A stretch of 64,000 bases of DNA from Paenibacillus silvestris. Lineage in GTDB: Bacteria; Bacillota; Bacilli; Paenibacillales; NBRC-103111. This document shows positions 42,624 through 50,457 of the stretch, in pieces (the first letter of the stretch is position 1; each line of letters starts with the position of its first letter). A program made the position numbers and the translations under genes. Under the pieces are notes generated by a model. The model ran no database searches. It was not told where the DNA came from and worked only from the letters and a program-made list of their open reading frames with translations. The stretch is from the NCBI RefSeq assembly GCF_009882985.1, contig NZ_WTUZ01000010.1:496352-560351 (forward strand), given 5' to 3'.

Positions 42624-44669
42624 TTAATCCAGCACTTCGCTATCAAAAATATGAGCACGCTCCAAGTAAGCTCTTAAGGGGATGAAGGAAGCGCCTGTCC
42701 AGAACGATGAATCGCCAACGAGTTCGGCAGCATCATCACGCGCCTGCTCCATGACTTCGAAGTCCGCCATCATGTCGGCGACACGGAACTCCGGCAGCCC
42801 GCTCTGCTTCGTGCCGAAGAAGTCCCCCGGCCCGCGCAGCTCCAGATCGCGCCTGGCAATCTCGAAGCCGTCGGAGGTTTCGGTCATCGCCTTCATGCGC
42901 TCCTTGCCGACCTCGGTCTTCGGGTCGGCGATGAGCACACAGAAGGACTGGTGCTCGCCGCGTCCAACCCGCCCGCGCAGCTGATGCAGCTGTGACAGGC
43001 CGAAGCGGTCGGCGTCGTAGATGACCATCAGCGTGGCATTCGGCACATCCACGCCAACCTCGATGACCGTCGTCGACACCAGCGCCTCCACGGTCCCTTC
43101 TTTGAATGCGCGCATAATCGCTTCCTTTTCCTGCGCGCTCATACGCCCGTGCAGCAGACCGATCCGCATATGCGGGAAATGCTGCTGCAGCTGAATATGG
43201 ACGTCGATGGCATTCTGCACGTCCAGCTTGTCCGACTCTTCGATGAGCGGACAAATCACATACGCTTGTCGCCCTGCCGCCACCTCGCGTTGGATGAAAC
43301 CAAGTACTCGCTCCAGCATAGCGTGCTGGACAGCATACGTCTTGATCGGCTTACGCCCTTTGGGCAGCTCCCGCAGCGTCGACACATCCATGTCGCCGAA
43401 AGCGGTAATCGCCAGCGTTCGCGGAATCGGCGTCGCCGTCATCGTCAGCACGTCGGGGTTCATCCCCTTGCGCCGCAAAATGCTGCGCTGATTCACCCCG
43501 AAACGGTGCTGCTCATCCGTCACGACCAGCCCCAGCTGGCGGAAGTAGACGTCCTCTTGAATAAGCGCGTGCGTCCCTACCAGCACATCAATCATGCCCA
43601 TCTGCAAGGAAGCGAGCAGATCCCGCCGTTTACGATCTGTCGAGCTGCCTGTCAGCAGCGCAACCTGCAGCCCGTAGGGCTCGAACAAACGGTCCAGCGA
43701 GCGCTTGTGCTGCTCCGCCAGGATCTCCGTCGGCACCATCAGCGCGCCTTGGTAGCCGGCCTTGAACGTCGCGTAGAGGCCTATGGCCGCGACGATCGTC
43801 TTCCCTGCACCGACATCGCCTTGCAGCAGCCGGTTCATGCTGTACGGCTCCTGCATATCGTGCAGGATCTCGCCCACAACCTTCTTCTGCGACTCCGTCA
43901 GCTGGAAGGGCAGCGCGCGCACGAAGGCGCGCACAGCAGGTAGGTCAACCTGCTGCTTCACCCCGTCCGCGCGGCTTCGCGTCACCGCGCGGTAAGCCTG
44001 CAGCTTGAGCTGGAATAGGAACAGCTCCTCATACACCATGCGGCTGCGCGCCTGCTTGCCTTCCTCCACACCGCTCGGCGTGTGGATGACAGCCAGCGCC
44101 TTGCTGCGCGGCATGAACCCGTATCTGCCGGTAATGCCCGGCGGCAGCACTTCAGTGACCATGGCGCTGTACTGTGTCAGCGCCTGCTGAATGGCTTTAC
44201 GCATCCACTTTTGCGTAATTGAGCCTGCAACCGAATAGACCGGCTGAATGGTGCCGGTATTCGAATCGCCTTGTCCGGGGAACTCGGAATCGGACACGCT
44301 CATTTGCCTCCGCTTGCCGTCCCATTTGCCGGTTAGGATAATCTCCTGCTGCGGCCGCAAGCGATCTTTCAAAAAGTGGCGGTTGAACCACACCGCCGTC
44401 AGGAGAAAGTCATCGACCATCACCTTGCAGGAGAGTCGAGACTTGCCGCTGTAGCGCTGCAGCACCGGCTCCCCAATGATATATCCTTTCACCGTGACAC
44501 GGTCGCCGTCTTTCACGCTAGCGAGATCGCGCACGGTGTAATCCTCATACCGGAATGGCACATACTCCAGTAAATCCATAACCGTAAAAATGCCCATGGC
44601 GTTTAGCTCAAGTGCTTTCTGAGCGCCGACTCCATGGACTTCGCGTACGACAACTTGATTTAAATCCAT
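42624..44669 (-). CDS. recG: ATP-dependent DNA helicase RecG
   Basis: RecG remodels stalled replication forks and Holliday junctions. The 681-residue protein has an N-terminal wedge OB domain, Walker A LLQGDVGAGKTIVAA, the motif DEQHRFGV, TATPIPRTLA, and the C-terminal RGRVGRGEHQSFC with the TRG segment. The ATG at 44669 starts 3 nt after the degV stop; a GTG at 44672 is also possible. A bidirectional terminator follows. This gene is GC-rich and ends the conserved block. Confidence 0.97.
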   Translation of the reverse strand: MDLNQVVVREVHGVGAQKALELNAMGIFTVMDLLEYVPFRYEDYTVRDLASVKDGDRVTVKGYIIGEPVLQRYSGKSRLSCKVMVDDFLLTAVWFNRHFLKDRLRPQQEIILTGKWDGKRRQMSVSDSEFPGQGDSNTGTIQPVYSVAGSITQKWMRKAIQQALTQYSAMVTEVLPPGITGRYGFMPRSKALAVIHTPSGVEEGKQARSRMVYEELFLFQLKLQAYRAVTRSRADGVKQQVDLPAVRAFVRALPFQLTESQKKVVGEILHDMQEPYSMNRLLQGDVGAGKTIVAAIGLYATFKAGYQGALMVPTEILAEQHKRSLDRLFEPYGLQVALLTGSSTDRKRRDLLASLQMGMIDVLVGTHALIQEDVYFRQLGLVVTDEQHRFGVNQRSILRRKGMNPDVLTMTATPIPRTLAITAFGDMDVSTLRELPKGRKPIKTYAVQHAMLERVLGFIQREVAAGRQAYVICPLIEESDKLDVQNAIDVHIQLQQHFPHMRIGLLHGRMSAQEKEAIMRAFKEGTVEALVSTTVIEVGVDVPNATLMVIYDADRFGLSQLHQLRGRVGRGEHQSFCVLIADPKTEVGKERMKAMTETSDGFEIARRDLELRGPGDFFGTKQSGLPEFRVADMMADFEVMEQARDDAAELVGDSSFWTGASFIPLRAYLERAHIFDSEVLD

Positions 44670-44672
44670 CAC

Positions 44673-45530
44673 TTACACCGCACTGACGAATGCTGCGATC
44701 GTACCGGGTCCAGCGTGCGCGCCAATGACAGGCCCCAGTGTAATATAATCAACATGCTCCACTTCAAATTGCTGCGTAATGACTTCTCGCAACAGCTGAG
44801 CGCCTTCCAAATTGTTGGCATGGGCAATATGTATGGACGGAATACGCCGATTCGGCACGTCAGCCGCAAGCAGCTCCAGAATGCGCGCGATCGCTTTCTT
44901 TTGACCCCGAACCTTATCAATTGCCGCCACTTCCCCCTCACCATCTATCGAGAGAATAGGCTTAATATTCAGCAGAGAACCAAACAATGCCGACGCTTTG
45001 CCGATTCTTCCACCTTTTTGCAGAAATTCGAGTGTATCCACAAGAAAATATATGTAAAAGTTCTCTCTAATCCTTTGTACCAACTCTATAATCTCAGCTG
45101 AGCTTTGCCCAGCTTTGGCCGCTTTCGCCGCAGCCACAACAAGAGCGCCGATACCATAAGAAGCCGTGCGGGAATCAACCACATGTACCTTGCCGGTAGA
45201 CTCCTCCAGCATCGTTGAGGCTAGCAAAGCCGACTGATACGTTCCGCTCAGTGCAGAAGATAAATGAATTGAAATGATTTCCGTATTCGGCTCTTCTAGC
45301 AAACTCTGATACAAGCTCAGGAACTCCGCAGGAGACGGTTGTGAAGTTCTAGGAAAATGAGGTGACGAGGTCAGCTTAGGATAAAACTCCTCGGATTTCA
45401 GCGTCACCGCATCCAAAAATTGTTCCTCTCCAAAATGAATCTTAAGCGGCACCATCTCAATATTAAGCTCTTGTCTAATTGCCAGAGGTATGTCGGCCGT
45501 GCTGTCCGTTACAATACGAATATGTGTCAA
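44673..45530 (-). CDS. DegV family fatty-acid-binding protein
   Basis: A 285-residue EDD-fold protein that binds a fatty acid for phosphorylation by FakA; its neighbour fakA supports this role (FakB-type). Motifs are RIVTDSTADIP, the TSQPSPAEF (fatty-acid carboxylate-binding Thr/Ser), HLSSALSGTYQSA, and HAGPGTIAAFV at the end. The start is TTG at 45530, with GGAGTGAGCCCTG upstream. recG follows almost directly. Substrate preference is unknown. Confidence 0.92.
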   Translation of the reverse strand: MTHIRIVTDSTADIPLAIRQELNIEMVPLKIHFGEEQFLDAVTLKSEEFYPKLTSSPHFPRTSQPSPAEFLSLYQSLLEEPNTEIISIHLSSALSGTYQSALLASTMLEESTGKVHVVDSRTASYGIGALVVAAAKAAKAGQSSAEIIELVQRIRENFYIYFLVDTLEFLQKGGRIGKASALFGSLLNIKPILSIDGEGEVAAIDKVRGQKKAIARILELLAADVPNRRIPSIHIAHANNLEGAQLLREVITQQFEVEHVDYITLGPVIGAHAGPGTIAAFVSAV

Positions 45531-45578
45531 CAGGGCTCACTCCATTTCCCGAATTTAATCCACCTAAGGGATGATCGT

Positions 45579-47312
45579 TTATTCTACAGAGAACAGGTAC
45601 GCATACAATGGCTGTCCGCCAGGGTGAAGCTCGACTTCAATCTCAGGATAAACCGTCTGAATGAAAGCCTCAAGTTCTTCGGTCTCTGCGCTCACAGCAT
45701 CTTCTCCAGTGAGGATTGTTACGATCTCGCTGCCTTCATCAATCATCTCTTCGAGCAGCTTCTTGCAAGCATCCATCAAACTTGGCTGTGAAGACACAAT
45801 CCGGCCATCTTGAATACCGATAAAATGCCCTTGTTTGATGTCAATACCGTCCATGTTCGTGTCACGCACCGCATACGTCACTTGACCGGATTTCACACGA
45901 CGAAGTGAGGCATTCATCGCTTCCGTATTCGTTTGGGCATCTGCTTTCTCTTGGAACGCCAGAATGGCTGCAAGACCTTGGGGAATGGATTTGGATGGAA
46001 TGACGATCAACGTTTTGTCGACCAGATCAGCTGCTTGCTGCGCTGCGAGGATGATGTTGGAGTTGTTCGGCAGCACATAGATCGTTTGCGCATGAATGCT
46101 GTTAACCGCATTCACGATATCCTCTGTGCTCGGATTCATCGTTTGTCCACCGGACAATACGACATCAACGCCTACACTGGACAAAATCTCTGTAATGCCC
46201 TCACCCAAAGCGACTGCAACGAAGCCATATGGCTTGCCTGGTTCTGCTTCTGTTACAGCAGTCGGAACAGCTGCCTCGTAACCTTCCGTGGTCATCTCTT
46301 CCAATATATGTGAATGCTGATCGCGCATATTTTCAATTTTGATGCGGCTTAGTGCGCCGAAACTCATCGCTTGGTTCATGACTTCACCTGGATATTCGGC
46401 ATGAATATGCACCTTGACCAGTTCCTCATCGGCAACGACAAGCAAAGAATCTCCCAGTTTGCTAAGCTGCTCGCGGAACCTGCCTTCGTCGAAAACAAGC
46501 CCTGCCACCTTGCCAGGTTCAATCGTTAGCATAAATTCTGTACAATAACCGAATTCGATATCTTCCGTAGCCAAGTGCGCCTGTGCCGGAAGATGTGCAT
46601 GGACTTCTTTGGCCAGGTTCAAGCCTGGAACTACTGAAACTGTATCAAGCCTTGTATCCATCGTTGCGTAGTCTTCTTCTATCTGAAGCAGCCCCCCGCT
46701 TAACGCTGTGACAAAGCCTTCATAGACGCAGACAAGCCCTTGGCCTCCTGCATCTACCACCCCAACCTGCTTGAGCACAGCAAGCTGCTCAGGCGTTCTA
46801 GCGAGGGCTTCGTTCGCCTTGCTCAAAACTTCCTGCATAAGATCGAGCAGATCGCCGCCGCGTCTATACTGCGTGGCATGTTTGGCTGCTTCTTTGGACA
46901 CGGTCAAAATCGTGCCTTCTACCGGTTTCACGACTGCCTTATACGCTGTCTCTACCCCTTGCTGCAACGCAGCCGCGAATTGCTGTGCATTCACATTCTC
47001 AAGATCGTGCACATGCTTCGCGAATCCGCGAAACAGCTGTGACAGAATAACCCCAGAGTTACCCCGGGCGCCCATCAGTAACCCTTTGGACAATGCATCA
47101 GCTGCTTTCCCAATATGAGAGGATGGCTTCTTTTTCAGTTCCTCACAACCAGCTGTGAGTGTTAAATTCATGTTGGTGCCGGTATCTCCATCGGGTACAG
47201 GGAAAACGTTCAATCCATTAACCTTGTCTACATTTCTGCGAAGGTTATCCGCACCCGCCAAGACCATGGCAGTGAAGTCATTTCCATTTATTGAAATAAA
47301 GCGCTTACTCAA
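45579..47312 (-). CDS. fakA: Fatty acid kinase FakA (YloV, DAK2 domain)
   Basis: A 577-residue kinase that phosphorylates FakB-bound fatty acids to acyl-phosphates, feeding PlsX/PlsY. The N-terminal DAK2/DhaL domain has NVFPVPDGDTGTNMNLTL and MGARGNSGVILSQLFRG; the middle and C-terminal DegV-like part has YVLPNNSNIILAAQQAA and GEDAVS. The TTG at 47312 has AAGGGGAATCACT upstream. The asp23/yloU-fakA-degV order is conserved in Bacillota. Confidence 0.94.
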   Translation of the reverse strand: MSKRFISINGNDFTAMVLAGADNLRRNVDKVNGLNVFPVPDGDTGTNMNLTLTAGCEELKKKPSSHIGKAADALSKGLLMGARGNSGVILSQLFRGFAKHVHDLENVNAQQFAAALQQGVETAYKAVVKPVEGTILTVSKEAAKHATQYRRGGDLLDLMQEVLSKANEALARTPEQLAVLKQVGVVDAGGQGLVCVYEGFVTALSGGLLQIEEDYATMDTRLDTVSVVPGLNLAKEVHAHLPAQAHLATEDIEFGYCTEFMLTIEPGKVAGLVFDEGRFREQLSKLGDSLLVVADEELVKVHIHAEYPGEVMNQAMSFGALSRIKIENMRDQHSHILEEMTTEGYEAAVPTAVTEAEPGKPYGFVAVALGEGITEILSSVGVDVVLSGGQTMNPSTEDIVNAVNSIHAQTIYVLPNNSNIILAAQQAADLVDKTLIVIPSKSIPQGLAAILAFQEKADAQTNTEAMNASLRRVKSGQVTYAVRDTNMDGIDIKQGHFIGIQDGRIVSSQPSLMDACKKLLEEMIDEGSEIVTILTGEDAVSAETEELEAFIQTVYPEIEVELHPGGQPLYAYLFSVE

Positions 47313-47341
47313 AGTGATTCCCCTTCCTGGTTATCGGGCTT

Positions 47342-47701
47342 TTATTTGGCTACACGAACGCCTTGAACAAAAATGTTCACATCGTCTACATGAAGCCCTA
47401 CGACATCGTTCAAAATATATTTGACTTTTGTTTGGACATTGCCGGCAACTACGGATATTTTGGTTCCATAGCTGACAATAATATAAAGATCAATCTCGAG
47501 TCGCCCGTTCTCACGACGAACTTCGACACCGCGGCTTAAATTGTCCCGTCCTAGCAGTTCTGCTATTCCGTCTTTCAATTGCTTTCTAGTGGCCATGCCA
47601 ACAAGTCCATAACAATCTAACGCAGCGGATCCCGCCAGAGTTGAAATCACTTCATTGGTAATATACACTTTTCCAAACTCGGTTGTGAGTTCAATTGGCA
47701 T
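47342..47701 (-). CDS. Asp23/Gls24 family protein (YloU)
   Basis: A 119-residue Asp23 family protein, probably a membrane-associated or envelope-stress factor. It starts MPIELTTEFGKVYITNEVISTLAG, with LDCYGLVGM and LYIIVSYGTKISVVAGNVQTKV typical of the family. AAGGAGTTGTACAATA is the ribosome binding site. It is the first gene of the fakA-degV-recG unit and diverges from rpmB. Confidence 0.94.
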   Translation of the reverse strand: MPIELTTEFGKVYITNEVISTLAGSAALDCYGLVGMATRKQLKDGIAELLGRDNLSRGVEVRRENGRLEIDLYIIVSYGTKISVVAGNVQTKVKYILNDVVGLHVDDVNIFVQGVRVAK

Positions 47702-47762
47702 TATTGTACAACTCCTTCATGTTTCACTTTAGCAACTAATTATGTAAGTATTCCCATTCCAG

Positions 47763-47778
47763 CTTTGCTTTAGCAAAG
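47763..47778 (-). other. Hairpin in the yloU leader
   Basis: CTTTGC-TTTA-GCAAAG is a perfect 6-bp stem in the untranslated leader of yloU. No U-run follows, so it may affect mRNA stability; this is speculative. Confidence 0.4.
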
Positions 47779-47834
47779 TCGACGCCAAATCGTCAAAGAT
47801 TATGTATTCGGAAAGGTGGGCTAATCTTCATTGT

Positions 47835-47864
47835 ACTATAACATACTTAATAAATAAACGGCAA
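47835..47864 (-). promoter_or_regulatory. Probable promoter of the yloU operon
   Basis: On the minus strand TTGCCG (47859-47864), 18 nt, TATAGT (47835-47840) is sigma-A-like. It divergently faces the rpmB promoter. Confidence 0.55.
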
Positions 47865-47880
47865 AAAAGAAGGTAATTCG

Positions 47881-47910
47881 TTGACTCTGCTCCTTTTGCT
47901 ATGCTATTAT
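47881..47910 (+). promoter_or_regulatory. Probable rpmB promoter
   Basis: TTGACT (47881-47886), 18-nt spacer, TATTAT (47905-47910): near-consensus sigma-A, about 130 nt upstream of rpmB. The long leader may carry autoregulation, which is inference. Confidence 0.6.
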
Positions 47911-48040
47911 ATTTAAGTGTGTTTTTGCTGGTTATTATAAGAATCGCAAGAAGCAAAGTCTAAATTTGAGGAAAGCTGTCATGTCAAGCTTAGGCTTGCC
48001 ACCCAGGCTGCTTTGTATACTGCCGAAGGAGGTGTCAAAC

Positions 48041-48229
48041 ATGTCCCGCAAATGTTTCGTTACAGGTAAAAGTCCTAAATCAGGAAACCACGTGTCCCAC
48101 GCTAACAATAAAAATAAGCGTACTTGGGGAGTTAACGTTCAAAAGGTTCGCATCCTCGTTGATGGTAAACCAAAACGGGTTTACGTAAGTGCTCGTGCGT
48201 TGAAGTCCGGTAAAGTGGCTCGCGTTTAA
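48041..48229 (+). CDS. rpmB: 50S ribosomal protein L28
   Basis: A 62-residue bL28: [27 protein letters not shown] with [15 protein letters not shown] chose the ATG at 48041 because AAGGAGGTGTCAAAC precedes it. It is transcribed opposite to its neighbours, as in Bacillus, and has its own promoter and terminator. Only one Cys is present, so it is the non-zinc-type C- form. Confidence 0.97.
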   Translation: MSRKCFVTGKSPKSGNHVSHANNKNKRTWGVNVQKVRILVDGKPKRVYVSARALKSGKVARV

Positions 48230-48261
48230 TTTTCGGATACTTATACTTTATGTAAAAAGAC

Positions 48262-48290
48262 AAAAAGCACCTTCCGGTGCTTTTTTTGCA
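48262..48290 (+). terminator. Terminator after rpmB
   Basis: AAAAAGCACC-TTCC-GGTGCTTTTTTTGC, a compact stem with a long T-run. Confidence 0.9.
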
Positions 48291-48327
48291 TTTCTGGGAA
48301 TTGGGACTTCGTATGTGTTAGCTAACT

Positions 48328-48408
48328 TTAGTTTTTGCTAAACGTATTAAGTACAGCTTTCACGAACCCACCCAAAAATTTTGGTAGCTTGATTGTGTAG
48401 AACTTCAT
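48328..48408 (-). CDS. spoVM: Stage V sporulation protein M
   Basis: A 26-residue protein: MKFYTIKLPKFLGG, then FVKAVLNTFSKN. This is the SpoVM amphipathic helix that senses forespore membrane curvature and anchors SpoIVA for coat assembly. Sequence identity to B. subtilis SpoVM (MKFYTIKLPKFLGG...) is almost complete in the first half. AAGGAGGGGTAGAGA precedes the ATG. It lies between rpmB and the rpe region, its conserved place. It is far below normal ORF cut-offs. Confidence 0.95.
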   Translation of the reverse strand: MKFYTIKLPKFLGGFVKAVLNTFSKN

Positions 48409-48555
48409 TCTCTACCCCTCCTTAGAGTTTAGTCAGCAAACGGACACATGCCCGAAGACTGACTTCGACTTCGTGAGCACTAACATCATTACAACAGTAT
48501 ATGCCCCAGTCGTGAAAAAGTACCTTCTATTTTACTTTCTCCGATCTATTGCTTC
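48409..48555. other. spoVM leader region
   Basis: Upstream of spoVM. It contains a CATATACT sequence on the minus strand (near 48500) somewhat like a sigma-E -10, but no good -35, so no promoter is claimed. Confidence 0.3.
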
Positions 48556-48559
48556 CAGA

Positions 48560-48600
48560 AAGCAAAAAAAGCTACAAGAGCGCATCGCTCTTGTAACTAT
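48560..48600 (-). terminator. Terminator after the rpe-linked membrane gene
   Basis: TACAAGAGCG-CAT-CGCTCTTGTA, a perfect 10-bp stem; on the minus strand it is followed by GCTTTTTTTGC. It closes the long operon that ends at 48611. Confidence 0.9.
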
Positions 48601-48610
48601 ATGTATGCAG

Positions 48611-48856
48611 CTAAGGTGCAGTTATACCCGTCTGCGTGTATAGCGCATAAATTAAGTTGAACATGAAATACAAGATCACAGCGATCACGATGAACCAGAT
48701 TCGAAATCCGAGTCCCTCAAACCGCCGGAAGAAACGCATCCCCAGATACAAAGCACCGAGTGAAAAAATATACTTCGTGAAATCGTGTATGTTAGAAAAA
48801 CACGCAAGAAGCACGGCGCAAACTAGACTGTACAGAAACAGCCAGAGAAATCTCAT
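48611..48856 (-). CDS. Small membrane protein at the end of the rpe operon
   Basis: An 81-residue protein with three hydrophobic stretches (FLWLFLYSLVCAVLLACF, YIFSLGALYLGM, IWFIVIAVILYFMFNLIYALY). GGAG lies 9 nt before the ATG. It is 14 nt downstream of rpe. In B. subtilis this slot is occupied by thiN, so it is a lineage-specific replacement. Function unknown. Confidence 0.75.
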   Translation of the reverse strand: MRFLWLFLYSLVCAVLLACFSNIHDFTKYIFSLGALYLGMRFFRRFEGLGFRIWFIVIAVILYFMFNLIYALYTQTGITAP

Positions 48857-48870
48857 CGTCCCGTTCTCCT

Positions 48871-49521
48871 CTACCCCCGAATTCGTTTAATCGCATCGGC
48901 GCGGTCGGACTGACCAAATACAGCGTTGCCTGCGACGAGCACATCGGCTCCCGCTTCGATCACTTGGCGAGCTGTTACCTCGTTGATACCGCCGTCCACT
49001 TCAATGTGCAGGCCGCTCAACCCCTTAGCGTTCGCTTGCTCGCGCAGTGCGCGGATTTTGCTCAGCATGCCGGGAATGAACGCTTGTCCCCCAAAGCCCG
49101 GATTGACGGTCATAATAAGAACAAGATCCAGATGCTCATCGAGCACGTGTTCAATAAGCGAAATCGGGGTCGCAGGGTTAAGAACAACCCCTGCTTTGAT
49201 GCCGCTTTGCTTAATCAGATGAAGCGTCCGATGCAGATGCGTACAAGCCTCTACATGCACGGAGATGAGGTCTGCGCCTGCTTTAATAAAGTCAGGAATA
49301 TAGCGGTCAGGCTCCTCAATCATCAAATGGACGTCCAGCGGCAGCTTCGTCACTGGGCGTATAGCTTCAACAACAAGTGGTCCAATCGTAATATTGGGCA
49401 CGAAATGGCCATCCATGACATCCACATGGATCCAATCTGCTCCGCCAAGCTCGGCGTCTTTAATCTCTTCACCAAGTCTAGCGAAGTTAGCTGATAAAAT
49501 AGAAGGTGCTACGTGTACCAT
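48871..49521 (-). CDS. rpe: Ribulose-phosphate 3-epimerase
   Basis: Interconverts ribulose-5-phosphate and xylulose-5-phosphate in the pentose phosphate pathway. The 216-residue TIM barrel has [29 protein letters not shown] (metal ligands), [18 protein letters not shown], and [11 protein letters not shown]. It follows rsgA by 6 nt in the prpC-prkC-rsgA-rpe operon. Length is normal. Confidence 0.97.
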   Translation of the reverse strand: MVHVAPSILSANFARLGEEIKDAELGGADWIHVDVMDGHFVPNITIGPLVVEAIRPVTKLPLDVHLMIEEPDRYIPDFIKAGADLISVHVEACTHLHRTLHLIKQSGIKAGVVLNPATPISLIEHVLDEHLDLVLIMTVNPGFGGQAFIPGMLSKIRALREQANAKGLSGLHIEVDGGINEVTARQVIEAGADVLVAGNAVFGQSDRADAIKRIRG

Positions 49522-49527
49522 TCGTTC

Positions 49528-50457
49528 CTAATACCTCCTCTTCCGATCCTTGATTTCCCCTAAAAATAACAAGTAATGATCATACCGCGAAGCGGCAATC
49601 GTTCCTTCGGCTACGGCATCACGAACCTTGCAATCCGGCTCATGCAGATGCAGACAGCCCCTAAACCGGCAGCCCTCCGCTACTTCAGCGAACTCTTTGA
49701 AGCAGCTGCTAAGCCCTTCTGCCTCGACTTCCATGAAGTCGAGCTGACTGAATCCCGGCGTATCCGCTACGAGACCGCCATTGTTCAAAGGAAGCAGCTC
49801 AACATGGCGGGTCGTATGCTTCCCTCGGCCCAAACGTTGAGAAATTGCATTGGTTTCCAAGTTGCGACCGCTAATCATTTCATTGAGCAAAGAGGACTTG
49901 CCTACACCGGATTGCCCGGCGAAAACGCTGACCGCGCCTTCGAGATGTTGCAGAATCGACTCCACACCTACTCTCTGGCGAGAACTCGTCTTAAGCACGG
50001 TATAACCGATCCCCTCGTAGAGCTTCGTAATCCGCTCCAGCTCCGCAACCGTCATTTCTTTGGGCGCGGCAGGATGCGTATGTTCTGACAATAAATCACT
50101 TTTGGTGAAGCAAAGTACAACCTCGATGCCTGTGTTTTCAATATGAACAAGAAATTTATCTAGCAGCTGTAAATTCAGAACAGGCTCTGTAACTGAGAAT
50201 ACAAGTACAACCACGTTCACATTGGCAATCGGAGGACGGATCAGTTCTGAAGAGCGGGGCAGGATTTCAGTAACAGTCCCTTCCCCATTCTCGGTCTCCT
50301 CAAACATGACCCTGTCCCCGACAAGAGGCGTTATCTTCCTGTTCTTAAACACGCCTCTACCGCGACAAGTAATCGTATTAACATCCTGAAGTTCCGCCCC
50401 TTCGGGCAGAACATAGTAATAACCGCTCAAAGCTTTAACAATCATTCCTTGCGGCAT
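49528..50457 (-). CDS. rsgA: Ribosome small subunit-dependent GTPase RsgA (CpgA, YloQ)
   Basis: RsgA checks late 30S assembly. The 309-residue protein has an OB domain, a circularly permuted GTPase in the order TKSDL (G4), GQSGVGKSSLLN (G1), DTPGFS (G3), and a C-terminal zinc knuckle GCRFRGCLHLHEPDC. The ATG overlaps the prkC stop by one nucleotide (TAATG). In Bacillus it is phosphorylated by PrkC, which fits the coupled gene order. Confidence 0.96.
   Translation of the reverse strand: MPQGMIVKALSGYYYVLPEGAELQDVNTITCRGRGVFKNRKITPLVGDRVMFEETENGEGTVTEILPRSSELIRPPIANVNVVVLVFSVTEPVLNLQLLDKFLVHIENTGIEVVLCFTKSDLLSEHTHPAAPKEMTVAELERITKLYEGIGYTVLKTSSRQRVGVESILQHLEGAVSVFAGQSGVGKSSLLNEMISGRNLETNAISQRLGRGKHTTRHVELLPLNNGGLVADTPGFSQLDFMEVEAEGLSSCFKEFAEVAEGCRFRGCLHLHEPDCKVRDAVAEGTIAASRYDHYLLFLGEIKDRKRRY

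Noticed and set aside
43149-43943. 264-codon plus-strand frame antisense to recG
   Set aside because: Typical of GC-rich coding sequence read on the opposite strand; no ribosome binding site and no family similarity.
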